Below, piece after piece: positions 26,797 through 35,340 of a stretch of 64,000 nucleotides of DNA. The stretch's first letter is position 1; each line of letters starts with the position of its first letter. The translations under genes were made by a program, and so were the position numbers. The DNA is from an uncultured Eubacteriales bacterium (GTDB lineage Bacteria; Bacillota; Clostridia; Oscillospirales; Acutalibacteraceae): positions 380,265-444,264 of the forward strand of contig CAKUFK010000001.1 of the NCBI GenBank assembly GCA_934647945.1, given 5' to 3'. The notes below the pieces were generated by a model. The model did no database searches and had not been told where the DNA came from. It worked only from the letters and a program-made list of their open reading frames with translations.

Positions 26797-27025
26797 GATA
26801 CGGCATCCGCGGTTATGCGGCCAGGCGTTGAATCGGACCATCTGAACGGCGGGAGTCAAACCGTACGGTCAGAAGATCCTCAATATGGGAGGCCGCGCGA
26901 GGCCTGCCTTCAAGACATTCCGGCCGCCATGTTTCCGTGGCAGGGCGGCAACCGGAACGGCGTGGCGCGCACTGCCTTTTCAAACATGGGATCCGCCGTT
27001 GCGGGAGCAGCGGCCCCTCTGATTA

Positions 27026-28192
27026 CTAGCATACGAGCTCTCGTAAAACGTCCTTGGCGACGGTTTGTACCGACCGCTCAATGGAAACGGCTTCACGCAG
27101 GGCTGCCGCCAGCCTCACACGCGTGTCCCGGTCCCAGCTTTCTTCCGGGCCCGCATTGAAAGCAAACTGTTCGCTAAGACGGTTGTAGGGTACCACAGCT
27201 AAAATTCCATCACACAGCTCCCGGTACAGCGCCGCGATTTCCAATAGCTTTTTCCCGGCGGATCCCCCCGCCAGAACAGCGCTTTCCTCCAGATACACCT
27301 GGGCGCTGCGGCGTGCATCCACCAGAACCCCGACATGATAGTTTTCGTTTCGCCGGAAGCTCTTGTATTCCTCCTCTTCCTTGAGCAGGCCGTCGATGAG
27401 AATTTGGTAAGCGGCCGCTCCAAACCGGCACTCGTTCACCTCACCGTGCGTAAAATACTCCAAGCAGGCCTGTAGAGACTGTGTGAGCAGCTCCACTGGT
27501 GCCTTTTGACGGCATGGCTTATCGAAAAATTTGACAAAACAATCGGGATAGGTTCCGGGATAATCGACGGCACGCCGGTATCGGTTTTGGGTATGAAAAA
27601 TGTTGTCGCTACTGTAAAACGGGCTGTCGGGATTGGTTTTCTGGGCGTCAAAATAACTCCTTCCGAAAAACGTCCGGCCGTTTTCGGCATAACCGGTGAG
27701 CAGGCCCCATTCCGGCGGGCCGATCTGCCCCATACATAAAACTGGCCGGCCCGCGTCCAGGTTCTCCATGACCCGCTTGTCCCGCTGTTCCGCATCGGGA
27801 ATACTGTATAGCTCCAATCCCAGAGCGGCATAGATGCTGTCATCCCATACCGTTCCGTTCTGAACCAACGCCGAACCGGGACACCAATTCGGCCTCATAG
27901 CAAACCGATAGCAAAGGCCGGATACACCCATCAGATATTCATAGCTGACCGGAATGCCCACCACGGCTGCCGCAAGGGCAATGGCGCCGCAGTAGGTATT
28001 GTCTTTCCACTCGCCCCAATTCAGCATGGGAACGCCGTCGATATATCGGCCATTATCCGCAGTTTTCACCGAGTATGTTTGGGAGTCAGAAGCTCTTTCG
28101 GCCGCTGTTTCCGCCATCGTGATAATTGCCGGCTTGATCTTCGGGGAATAGCTTTCGGGAGAAGAATCGCATTTTTTAGCTGGTTCGCTCAT
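27026..28192 (-). CDS. Hypothetical protein with papain/C39-like fold signature and shared N-terminal tag
   Basis: The 388-residue protein begins with a 21-residue segment almost identical to the upstream gene's N terminus (S/N-E-P ... PESYSPKIKP). After a linker comes a block recalling C39/BtrH-type cysteine folds: NTYCGAIALAAAVVG, then RPVLCMGQIGPPEWGLLTGY and FFGRSYFD. The histidine expected in that second block is absent, so catalysis is doubtful. The C-terminal 150 residues are helical. The ATG at 28192 is favoured because the tag aligns from there; upstream in-frame sequence lies inside the neighbouring gene. It is the last gene of the AraC cassette. Confidence 0.7.
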   Translation of the reverse strand: MSEPAKKCDSSPESYSPKIKPAIITMAETAAERASDSQTYSVKTADNGRYIDGVPMLNWGEWKDNTYCGAIALAAAVVGIPVSYEYLMGVSGLCYRFAMRPNWCPGSALVQNGTVWDDSIYAALGLELYSIPDAEQRDKRVMENLDAGRPVLCMGQIGPPEWGLLTGYAENGRTFFGRSYFDAQKTNPDSPFYSSDNIFHTQNRYRRAVDYPGTYPDCFVKFFDKPCRQKAPVELLTQSLQACLEYFTHGEVNECRFGAAAYQILIDGLLKEEEEYKSFRRNENYHVGVLVDARRSAQVYLEESAVLAGGSAGKKLLEIAALYRELCDGILAVVPYNRLSEQFAFNAGPEESWDRDTRVRLAAALREAVSIERSVQTVAKDVLRELVC

Positions 28193-28832
28193 TTTGATTA
28201 TCCTTATTACACGAAAATAAGTAGCCCAGTTGAGAAACCACACCATCTTTAGGTATATTAGCCGGAACGTATACCTCGGCATGATAATATCCAACCGGGT
28301 AAGGAATCCCTCTCCCATCAGCTAAAATTCTATCTCTCGTCATCGTATAGGCCTGGTCAATCATATCATTAAACTCCCCGTAGTAAATAGCTAAAGCAGC
28401 GCAAGACGCGGGAATATCATAATAATCAAAGCCTTCTGGAACCGAGGATTCCGCTTTCATAAATCTGCCGACGATATAATGCATGGGATGGTTGCCATCT
28501 AAATTATCATGATGCATTAAAGCGCAATTGTCTCTTAATAAGGAAGCGTAATTCTCCATTTGATCCAAAACAGAAAAAATTTCTCCGCTTTTTGCCCACA
28601 TAAGTCCATATTGATTTCCCGCATCCGGGCCGCTGGCTATCACGTCTTTCCCGATAAATCGCAAAGCGGGTAGATGCAAGTATTCTAATTTTGCCAATTT
28701 AACACTATGGTTTTGTTTCATTTCCTCCGCTTCTTCTACCGTTACTTTTTCTACTAGATTCACTATCCAGGGCTTGATCTTCGGGGAATAGCTTTCAGGG
28801 GTTTGATCCATTTTCTTAACAGGCTCGTTCAA
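28176..28832 (-). CDS. GyrI-like effector-binding-domain protein with shared N-terminal tag
   Basis: The 218-residue protein starts at a TTG with AAAGGAGG 8 bases upstream; the tag shared with the downstream gene confirms this start. After about 50 residues comes a GyrI/AraC-effector-type domain (LPALRFIGKDVIASG ... NQYGLMWAKSGEIF ... ending near PVGYYHAEVYVP). This fold usually binds small lipophilic or cationic ligands. It overlaps the next gene by 17 bases. The gene is clearly AT-richer than the flanking regions, consistent with transfer. It may sense or sequester the ligand detected by the AraC regulator. Confidence 0.75.
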   Translation of the reverse strand: MNEPVKKMDQTPESYSPKIKPWIVNLVEKVTVEEAEEMKQNHSVKLAKLEYLHLPALRFIGKDVIASGPDAGNQYGLMWAKSGEIFSVLDQMENYASLLRDNCALMHHDNLDGNHPMHYIVGRFMKAESSVPEGFDYYDIPASCAALAIYYGEFNDMIDQAYTMTRDRILADGRGIPYPVGYYHAEVYVPANIPKDGVVSQLGYLFSCNKDNQNERTS

Positions 28833-28888
28833 TTTTCATTCCTCCTTTACCGGTTATTTGGATTGTACTACAATTAAGGACGGCTGTG

Positions 28889-30118
28889 TTATCCGTTTTT
28901 GTCATTTTTCAACCGCTTATACAGCCTCATTTGGATGTGTTCGTTATCGTATCTGCCGTTCAGAATCGTATAAACGGCAAAAACAGGCTCGTCTTCATGG
29001 AGAATCGCATTCTTTTTCAGCCATAAGTCCATTTTCTCGCTGCCGATGCGGATATCGCCAAAACAGTCGTCCGGCAGTACGGCATATCGGCCCGCCGGCA
29101 TTTGGATGAGGCTCACTCCGCTGTTCATATGCTGCTCCGGCAGTGCCGTTATCCGGAAACCGCCGCCGCATTCGAGCCCGCACGCATAAACGCTGTCATA
29201 TATGCAAACATAAAAGTTTTGGGCATGGCGAATCAGCAATGGATGGTGCTCCTGCAGAAAAGATACCACCTTTTCGGAGGCTTTTCTCTCGGCGTTATAC
29301 CCACTCTCTTTCGCGGCGATAAATGTCCGCTCCGGTTCTGTTGTAATGGTAATGTGCTGCTCCGTTTTTCGTTTTTTGACAGGCAGGTATAACTTCAACT
29401 TCCGCGGTTTACCGTTTTGAAAGAGATATTCCTCAAAATACCGGTCACCGGATTTCTCGAACATACTGGCGGAAAGCCAGTTATGATACAAATAATTCCA
29501 TCCGTCGTTGATTTCTGATTCTTTATAATTAACGGTACAGGTGGCGTACAGATCCGTGTTGCCTTCGCCGGGTTTCTCCGTCATCACTTCATAGCACAAT
29601 CGGCTTCCGACCTGTTTGCCATTCCGGCCGAAAACCCGGCCGGAAATCTCCCCCGCCGCCGCAAGCGCCCTGTCCTCAATACCGGTCAGGCAGTAATCGT
29701 AAAAACGCATCGTATTGCATGGAGGAATCGTTTCCATACCCACCTTGATGGCAAGGCTCATTTCATCCAGCACAAAAGGATAAAAATAAAAATAGCTGTC
29801 GTTCCTCCGGTATTCGAGTGGGGTCATGCCAACGGTGCTTCTGAACTGTTTATAAAAAGCCTGGATCGTCTGATATCCGCTTTCATCCGCGATAACAGTG
29901 AGAGGCAGCTCGGAACACTTGATTTTTTCACAAGCGTTTGAAATGCGGCGTTTACGGATGTATTCCTTAACGGAATGGCCTGTAAAAGCGTAAAAATCCC
30001 GGTATAACTGACTCACCGAGATGAAGTGTCCGCCGGCTATGCTTTCGGGTTTCAAGTCCTCCGATAAATGGTCTTCAATATAGGAAAGCATCGCATGGAT
30101 ATACGCACGTTTTTGCAT
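28889..30118 (-). CDS. AraC-family regulator with C-terminal effector-binding region
   Basis: The 409-residue protein has an N-terminal AraC DNA-binding domain of two helix-turn-helix units (about 10-105, with YQTIQAFYKQFRSTVGMTPLEYR as the family signature). It is followed by about 300 residues of GyrI-like effector-binding type. This order matches the Rob-like subgroup that responds directly to small molecules. Its own promoter is upstream, and the two tagged genes lie 56 bases downstream on the same strand, so it probably controls them. Base composition is AT-richer than the neighbours. Confidence 0.88.
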   Translation of the reverse strand: MQKRAYIHAMLSYIEDHLSEDLKPESIAGGHFISVSQLYRDFYAFTGHSVKEYIRKRRISNACEKIKCSELPLTVIADESGYQTIQAFYKQFRSTVGMTPLEYRRNDSYFYFYPFVLDEMSLAIKVGMETIPPCNTMRFYDYCLTGIEDRALAAAGEISGRVFGRNGKQVGSRLCYEVMTEKPGEGNTDLYATCTVNYKESEINDGWNYLYHNWLSASMFEKSGDRYFEEYLFQNGKPRKLKLYLPVKKRKTEQHITITTEPERTFIAAKESGYNAERKASEKVVSFLQEHHPLLIRHAQNFYVCIYDSVYACGLECGGGFRITALPEQHMNSGVSLIQMPAGRYAVLPDDCFGDIRIGSEKMDLWLKKNAILHEDEPVFAVYTILNGRYDNEHIQMRLYKRLKNDKNG

Positions 30119-30149
30119 AGGTCACCTCGCAGCTTGTCCTTATGTACGG

Positions 30150-30178
30150 ATTATATCACGCCTTCATCCGCAACACAA
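30150..30178 (-). promoter_or_regulatory. Promoter of the AraC cassette
   Basis: On the minus strand TTGTGT (30173-30178) and TATAAT (30150-30155) are 17 bases apart, about 30 bases upstream of the ATG. Confidence 0.65.
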
Positions 30179-30249
30179 TTCCAGATGCGTTGGATTTCCC
30201 GGTTTTTGGTGCGTGGCCCCCGTTTTTGTACTGTTAGAAAGACTACGTA

Positions 30250-30291
30250 AAAGGGCCCTCTTTGGTCCTGGCAGGTAAAAGAGGGCCCTTT
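30250..30291. terminator. Second hairpin downstream of rplL
   Basis: A 14-bp stem (30250-30263 with 30278-30291) with a 14-base loop follows the rplL terminator and precedes the AraC promoter. T-rich edges on both strands suggest a back-up bidirectional terminator. Confidence 0.6.
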
Positions 30292-30307
30292 CATTTATGC
30301 TTAAACA

Positions 30308-30341
30308 TAAAAAATCCCCTCCCGCGAGCACGGGAGGGGAG
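30308..30341 (-). terminator. Terminator of the rplJ-rplL operon
   Basis: On the minus strand a 10-bp stem (30331-30340 with 30315-30324) is followed by six T (30309-30314), 13 bases after the rplL stop codon. No rpoB gene follows. Confidence 0.9.
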
Positions 30342-30353
30342 AAAGCGGAAATC

Positions 30354-30731
30354 TTACTTGAGCTCGACCTTGGCGCCGGCTTCTTCCAGCTTCTTCTTGA
30401 TCTCTTCGGCGTCGTCCTTGCCGGCGCCTTCCTTGACGGGCTTCGGAGCGCCGTCCACCAGATCCTTGGCTTCCTTCAGGCCGAGGCCGGTGATCTCACG
30501 GACAACCTTGATGACGTTGATCTTGTTGGGGCCGACTTCGGCGAGAACCACGTCAAACTCGGTCTTCTCTTCCGCGGCGGCGGCAGCGGCCGGGGCGGCA
30601 GCGGCGGCGACAGCCACCGGGGCGGCGGCGGAAACGCCAAATTCCTCTTCGAGAGCCTTAACCAGTTCGGACAGCTCCATCACGGTGAGAGCCTTGACAT
30701 CTTCGATAAGCTTCAGCACTTTATCAGACAT
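30354..30731 (-). CDS. rplL: 50S ribosomal protein L7/L12
   Basis: The 125-residue protein has the N-terminal dimerisation region, the Ala/Pro-rich hinge (about 40-60) and the conserved C-terminal domain (KTEFDVVL ... INVIKVVREITGLGLKEAKDLVD). It forms the stalk that recruits translation GTPases. The ATG at 30731 is chosen since GGAGGAACAGAAC fits it; a TTG 15 bases upstream is within that site. It is co-transcribed with rplJ. Confidence 0.97.
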   Translation of the reverse strand: MSDKVLKLIEDVKALTVMELSELVKALEEEFGVSAAAPVAVAAAAAPAAAAAAEEKTEFDVVLAEVGPNKINVIKVVREITGLGLKEAKDLVDGAPKPVKEGAGKDDAEEIKKKLEEAGAKVELK

Positions 30732-30781
30732 GTTCTGTTCCTCCAATTTTTATGAAATGGTTTGTGTGATAACCGGCGCCG

Positions 30782-31312
30782 TCAGGCGCTCTGTTTTTCG
30801 GCGATGGCGTTCAGCGCCACCACCAGCCCCCGCAGGTTCGCACTGAGCACGTTGGCAAAGCCGCTGATCGGGGCGTTCAGGCCGCCGAGGACCTTGGCGA
30901 CGAGGACCTCCTTGGGAGGCATCTTAGCCAGTTCCTGGACCTCTTTCGCGTCAATGGCCTTCCCCTCGACGAAGCCCGCCTTGATTTCAAAATTCTTGCT
31001 CTTCTCGGCGTATTCGCAAAGGATTTTGGCTGCGGCCACATGATCGGTCGGGCTGACCGCGAGAGCCGTAGCGCCTTCAAGTACGCTGTCGAGTCCGTTC
31101 AAGCCGACCTTTTCAGCCGCGCGGCGCAGCATGGTGTTCTTGACGACCGCGTAATCCACGCCGGCCTCGCGCAGCTTTTTGCGCAGGGCGGTATCGTCCG
31201 CGACAGTGATGCCCTGATAGTTGACCACCACGCCGGCGACCGAACCATCCAGCTTCTCTGCGAGCTTCGCGACAAATTCCTGCTTATCCTGCAAAACCTT
31301 CTCGCTTGGCAA
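30782..31312 (-). CDS. rplJ: 50S ribosomal protein L10
   Basis: The 176-residue protein has the RNA-binding N-terminal domain (VVVNYQGITVADDTALRKKLRE) and the helical C-terminal spine to which L7/L12 dimers attach. Translation starts at a TTG with GGAGGTG 8-9 bases upstream. A leader with an attenuator-like terminator precedes it, as expected for autogenous control by L10-L12. Confidence 0.96.
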   Translation of the reverse strand: MPSEKVLQDKQEFVAKLAEKLDGSVAGVVVNYQGITVADDTALRKKLREAGVDYAVVKNTMLRRAAEKVGLNGLDSVLEGATALAVSPTDHVAAAKILCEYAEKSKNFEIKAGFVEGKAIDAKEVQELAKMPPKEVLVAKVLGGLNAPISGFANVLSANLRGLVVALNAIAEKQSA

Positions 31313-31525
31313 ATGTTTTCACCTCCGTTCGGTTTCTGCCGGTTCTCCCAAAAGAAAAGCCCTCTCCGTGAGCCACAGAGAGGGCGGTACATGCATCGGA
31401 TAGTTCCTCCCGCACAAAACCGTCCGGAAAGAAAACCAACTCATGCTCTGCCTCGGCAGGCGGCGGTGGCCCGCGCTTACACGTTCCCAAACGAAACGCA
31501 CCTGCTGTCTGTGGAAGAACAGCGA
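31313..31525 (-). promoter_or_regulatory. L10 leader with attenuator
   Basis: About 210 bases lie between the promoter and rplJ. The 3' part holds an intrinsic terminator (stem GCCCTCTC, 31359-31385) followed on the minus strand by TTTTCTTTT (31350-31358). The upstream part contains a kinked stem of the L10-leader type (around CCTGCCGAGGCAG). Binding of the L10(L12) complex is expected to set read-through. Confidence 0.7.
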
Positions 31526-31530
31526 TATTC

Positions 31531-31559
31531 AGTATACCTCACGCCGCCGTGTCTGTCAA
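31531..31559 (-). promoter_or_regulatory. rplJ-rplL promoter
   Basis: On the minus strand TTGACA (31554-31559) and TATACT (31531-31536) are 17 bases apart, between rplA and rplJ. Confidence 0.85.
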
Positions 31560-31588
31560 GAGGATTCTTGCGGACGGCAGAGGCGAGG

Positions 31589-32278
<690 letters not shown>

Positions 32279-32372
32279 CGGTTAATCCTCCCTGTTGGAC
32301 CCTCGCGCGAAGCGAAGGTTGAGTGGTAAAATCGGAATGCTCGGTTGTTCCTCCCACCCGGAACGGGTCTGC

Positions 32373-32798
32373 TCAGTCGACAACCTCAATGCCCATGCTG
32401 CGGGCGGTGCCGGCGACCATGCTCATGGCCGACTCGACGCTCGCGGCGTTCAGATCGGGCATTTTGGTTTCGGCGATTTTGCGGACCTGCTCCTTCGTGA
32501 TCTTCGCGACCTTGGTCTTGTTGGGAACGCCGGAGGCCTTGTCGATGCCGCAGGCCTTCTTGATGAGAACGGCCGCGGGGGGCGTCTTGGTGATGAAGGT
32601 AAAGGAGCGGTCGGCATACACCGTGATGACGACAGGGATCACGAGGCCCACATCGTTCTTGGTGCGCTCGTTGAATTCCTTTGTAAAGGCCATGATGTTC
32701 ACGCCGTGCTGGCCGAGGGCCGGCCCGACAGGGGGCGCCGGCGTGGCCTTGCCGGCCGGAATCTGCAGTTTGATATACCCGGTGATCTTTTGAGCCAT
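32373..32798 (-). CDS. rplK: 50S ribosomal protein L11
   Basis: The 141-residue protein has the proline-rich PAPPVGPALGQHGVNIMAF segment near the N terminus and the C-terminal 23S rRNA-binding domain. It is part of the GTPase-associated centre. The ATG at 32798 follows TTGGAGGTG; the frame is open upstream but without a ribosome binding site or homologous sequence. Confidence 0.97.
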   Translation of the reverse strand: MAQKITGYIKLQIPAGKATPAPPVGPALGQHGVNIMAFTKEFNERTKNDVGLVIPVVITVYADRSFTFITKTPPAAVLIKKACGIDKASGVPNKTKVAKITKEQVRKIAETKMPDLNAASVESAMSMVAGTARSMGIEVVD

Positions 32799-32960
32799 TT
32801 TACTTGCACCTCCAATAATCGTGGTGGATGACGGCGGAGCCGGCCGGCCCCGCCTCCCACAGCCGGAAGAGTGTCCGGCGCACAGGTAAAGCATGGCGAA
32901 CCCATGCTCAAAACCGTCTCACAATCACGTATGCGGCCGCGTTCAGCCAGCCAAGCCGGC

Positions 32961-33482
32961 TCAATCGAGCAGCTCGGCCTGATCCAGCTTGAGCTCGACG
33001 GGCGTTTCCCGCCCGAACATGGAAATGGTGACCCGCACCTTATTCTTCTCCCGGTCGACCTCATCCACATGGCCGGAGAAATTCTCCAGCGGTCCATCGA
33101 TGATCCGGACCATGTCGCCCACGTCGTAATTGACCTCGACCTCGCGCTTTTCGACCCCCAGGGCGGCGACCTCTTCCTCCGTCAGAGGAGTCGGCTTCCC
33201 ATTGGGGCCGACGAAGCCCGTGCAGCCGCGGGTGTTGCGCACCACATACCAGGAATCATCGGTCATCACCATTTTCACCAGCACGTAGCCGGGGAAAATT
33301 TTGCGTTCCACCTCGCGTTTTTTTCCGTCCTTGATCTCGGTAACGGTCTCGGTGGGGACAGCGATTTCCTGAATCCAATCCTGGAGTTTCCGGTTTTCCA
33401 CAATGGTTTCCAGGTTCGTGGCGACCTTGTTCTCATAGCCGGAATAGGTATGGCATACATACCATTTCGCTTCCTCGGACAT
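32961..33482 (-). CDS. nusG: Transcription termination/antitermination protein NusG
   Basis: The 173-residue protein has the NGN domain (WYVCHTYSGYENKVATNLE, then FPGYVLVKMVMTDDSWYVVRNTRGCTGF) and a C-terminal KOW domain (YDVGDMVRIIDGPLENFSG). It links RNA polymerase to Rho or the ribosome. It sits in the standard secE-nusG-rplK order. Confidence 0.97.
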   Translation of the reverse strand: MSEEAKWYVCHTYSGYENKVATNLETIVENRKLQDWIQEIAVPTETVTEIKDGKKREVERKIFPGYVLVKMVMTDDSWYVVRNTRGCTGFVGPNGKPTPLTEEEVAALGVEKREVEVNYDVGDMVRIIDGPLENFSGHVDEVDREKNKVRVTISMFGRETPVELKLDQAELLD

Positions 33483-33515
33483 CCACTAGGCCTCCCTGCC
33501 TACTGCCGCAGGGGT

Positions 33516-33815
33516 TTAGCCCAACGACACGAGTAATTGGATCAGTTTGCCCAGGCCGAAATCGATGACACAAATGACCAGGCCCATGATCGCGCACATC
33601 GCCAGCGTCACACCGGTATTGCGCAGCACCGTGGGGAAGGTGGGCCAGATGATCTTCTTGAATTCGCCCCTGAGATCCCGGAAGTATTTGGCGATCCGTT
33701 TGCCGAGGCCACGGCCTTTTTTCTTGGCGGGCTTGGCATCCTTGCCGTCCTTAGCGGACTTCTGGACCTTCTCTTCCGGTTGGTTATCGGTTTTCACGAT
33801 CTTTTCATCAGCCAT
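33516..33815 (-). CDS. secE: Preprotein translocase subunit SecE
   Basis: The 99-residue protein has a charged, lysine-rich N-terminal extension (about 1-35), the amphipathic LGKRIAKYFRDLRGEFKKIIWP segment and a single C-terminal membrane helix (about 70-92), the short SecE form. It clamps SecY in the translocon. It lies between rpmG and nusG. Confidence 0.94.
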   Translation of the reverse strand: MADEKIVKTDNQPEEKVQKSAKDGKDAKPAKKKGRGLGKRIAKYFRDLRGEFKKIIWPTFPTVLRNTGVTLAMCAIMGLVICVIDFGLGKLIQLLVSLG

Positions 33816-33869
33816 GCGTACCCCTCTTTTCGTTTCAGGTTAACCGGCGGCCAAAGCGGGGGATCCCCC

Positions 33870-34019
33870 TCACTTGGTCTCGCGGTGCAGGGTGTGCTTA
33901 CGGCAGAACCGGCAATACTTGTTCATTTCCAGCCGGTCGGGATCGTTCTTCTTGTTTTTCATGGTGTTGTAGTTGCGCTGCTTGCATTCCGTGCAGGCCA
34001 GGGTGATTTTGACTCTCAT
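33870..34019 (-). CDS. rpmG: 50S ribosomal protein L33
   Basis: The 49-residue protein is the zinc-binding form, with cysteines in ACTEC and CRFC. The sequence RVKITLACTECKQRNY is diagnostic. The ATG at 34019 gives the usual length; the frame continues upstream without a start signal. It is the first gene after the promoter of the secE-nusG-L11-L1 unit. Confidence 0.95.
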   Translation of the reverse strand: MRVKITLACTECKQRNYNTMKNKKNDPDRLEMNKYCRFCRKHTLHRETK

Positions 34020-34129
34020 AACGGCACCTCCGACAGCTCCCGCAAAAGCGGGATGATTTGAAGCCTCCCTCAGGGGTTGGACGTCCAAATTTGGGCGCAA
34101 AAAAATAAAACCCCTTTTGAGGTGATTCA

Positions 34130-34158
34130 ATAATAGCACAGTTTTGTAAAGCGGTCAA
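34130..34158 (-). promoter_or_regulatory. Promoter of rpmG-secE-nusG-rplK-rplA
   Basis: On the minus strand TTGACC (34153-34158) and TATTAT (34130-34135) are 17 bases apart, extended by TGTGC before the -10. About 110 bases of leader precede rpmG. Confidence 0.8.
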
Positions 34159-34159
34159 G

Positions 34160-34387
34160 GATTTTTTTCATTTTTTTACCGCTTTATCCATATCATCCGG
34201 CCCCCAGCGGGCGCATTTAGGGTTTATTGCCATCCATGTCTTCCGGCCCCGGGGCGCTTTTGGCGCGTTTGACGTATGAAACGATAGGCATATGCCCGGC
34301 CCCGGGGATATGAGGGCCGCCGTCCTTAATCCCCGGCTGGAAGCAGAGGGGGGCCGTCCCCCTCTGGGTGGCCGGCCCGGCGTCTCG
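34160..34387. other. Gene-free spacer with one hairpin
   Basis: Between the ATP-grasp gene and the ribosomal promoter the only clear structure is a 9-bp GC-rich stem (34344-34352 with 34358-34366) just after the ATP-grasp stop. It is probably part of its terminator although no T-run follows. Short open frames here have no supporting start signal. Confidence 0.5.
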
Positions 34388-35320
34388 TTACCGGGGAGTA
34401 TCCGCCGCACTGGGGAGAGGCTCCGGCCGGCCGCCTCTTTCCATTGAGAACACATGGTCCACGATCCGGGCGGCCACATCCACCCCGCTGCAGGCCGATA
34501 CCGCTGCCATAAAGGCATTGGAATTGACCTCACAGACAAGGGGGCCGTCTCTGCCGAACAGCAAGTCCACCCCCGCGAAATCCAGGCCCAAAATCCGGCA
34601 GCAGCGCACCGCGAGCTCTTCCTCCTCCCGGGAAGGCCGATAGGCCAGGGCATGTCCACCGCTGCCGATATTGGCCCGGAAATCGGACGTCGAACGGCGT
34701 TCCATCGCCGCTTCCGGCCGGCCGCCGACCACATAAATCCTCACATCCCGGCCGGCGCTTTCGGCAATATAGCGCTGCGCCAGGAAGGGACGAGGCCCCA
34801 TGGTACGCGCCAGCCGGCAAAAGTCCTCACCGGTTTCAGCCAGATACACCTGCCCGCCGAGGGAACCGAAGCACTCCTTGACCACCAGGGGAAAGCCCAG
34901 CCGCGCCGCCGCCTCTTCCAAAAACGCCGCCTCCGGCCCGGCCATATGATCGTAAGTCATGGGGGCCACCAGGGTTTCCGGCATGGGAATACCCGCGCGG
35001 CAAAGGGCCAGCTGGGTCGCCGCCTTGTCGTCGCAGAGCGCGACCGCCCCGGCGCGGTTGTAGAGCCGGACGCCGCAGGCCTCCATCGCCCTCGCCAGCC
35101 GGATATCCTTATCCCAGAACAGGGCGAAATCCGCGCCGGACAAATACCGCCCCTCCCCCATCGTGACCCGCACGGTATCGCCCAGGAGCGCAGTCAGGCG
35201 GGAATTGGGAACCGGTGTCAGCACCGATCCGCGCTCTCCGGCCGCCCGCTGGAGCCGTGCGACCGGCTCCGGCGGTCCGGAGGGATTCCAGAAGCCGTTG
35301 TAAACGATATATCCCGCCAT
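34388..35320 (-). CDS. ATP-grasp ligase, RimK-like
   Basis: The 310-residue protein has an N-terminal pre-ATP-grasp region and the ATP-grasp fold. FPLVVKECFGSLGGQVYL is the ATP-binding strand-loop, RDVRIYVVGG and GLDFAGVDLLF follow, and CEVNSNA supplies Mg2+ ligands. RimK-type members add amino acids such as glutamate to a carboxylate. The substrate is unknown. The ATG at 35320 follows GGGGGAGG. It is the last of four tightly packed genes (Nudix, HAD, CDF, this one). Confidence 0.85.
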   Translation of the reverse strand: MAGYIVYNGFWNPSGPPEPVARLQRAAGERGSVLTPVPNSRLTALLGDTVRVTMGEGRYLSGADFALFWDKDIRLARAMEACGVRLYNRAGAVALCDDKAATQLALCRAGIPMPETLVAPMTYDHMAGPEAAFLEEAAARLGFPLVVKECFGSLGGQVYLAETGEDFCRLARTMGPRPFLAQRYIAESAGRDVRIYVVGGRPEAAMERRSTSDFRANIGSGGHALAYRPSREEEELAVRCCRILGLDFAGVDLLFGRDGPLVCEVNSNAFMAAVSACSGVDVAARIVDHVFSMERGGRPEPLPSAADTPR

Positions 35321-35340
35321 GCGCCTCCCCCTTCCGGGCA

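Noticed and set aside
34168..34734. 188-codon minus-strand frame
   Set aside because: It overlaps the ATP-grasp gene in another frame and continues into the spacer without start signal.
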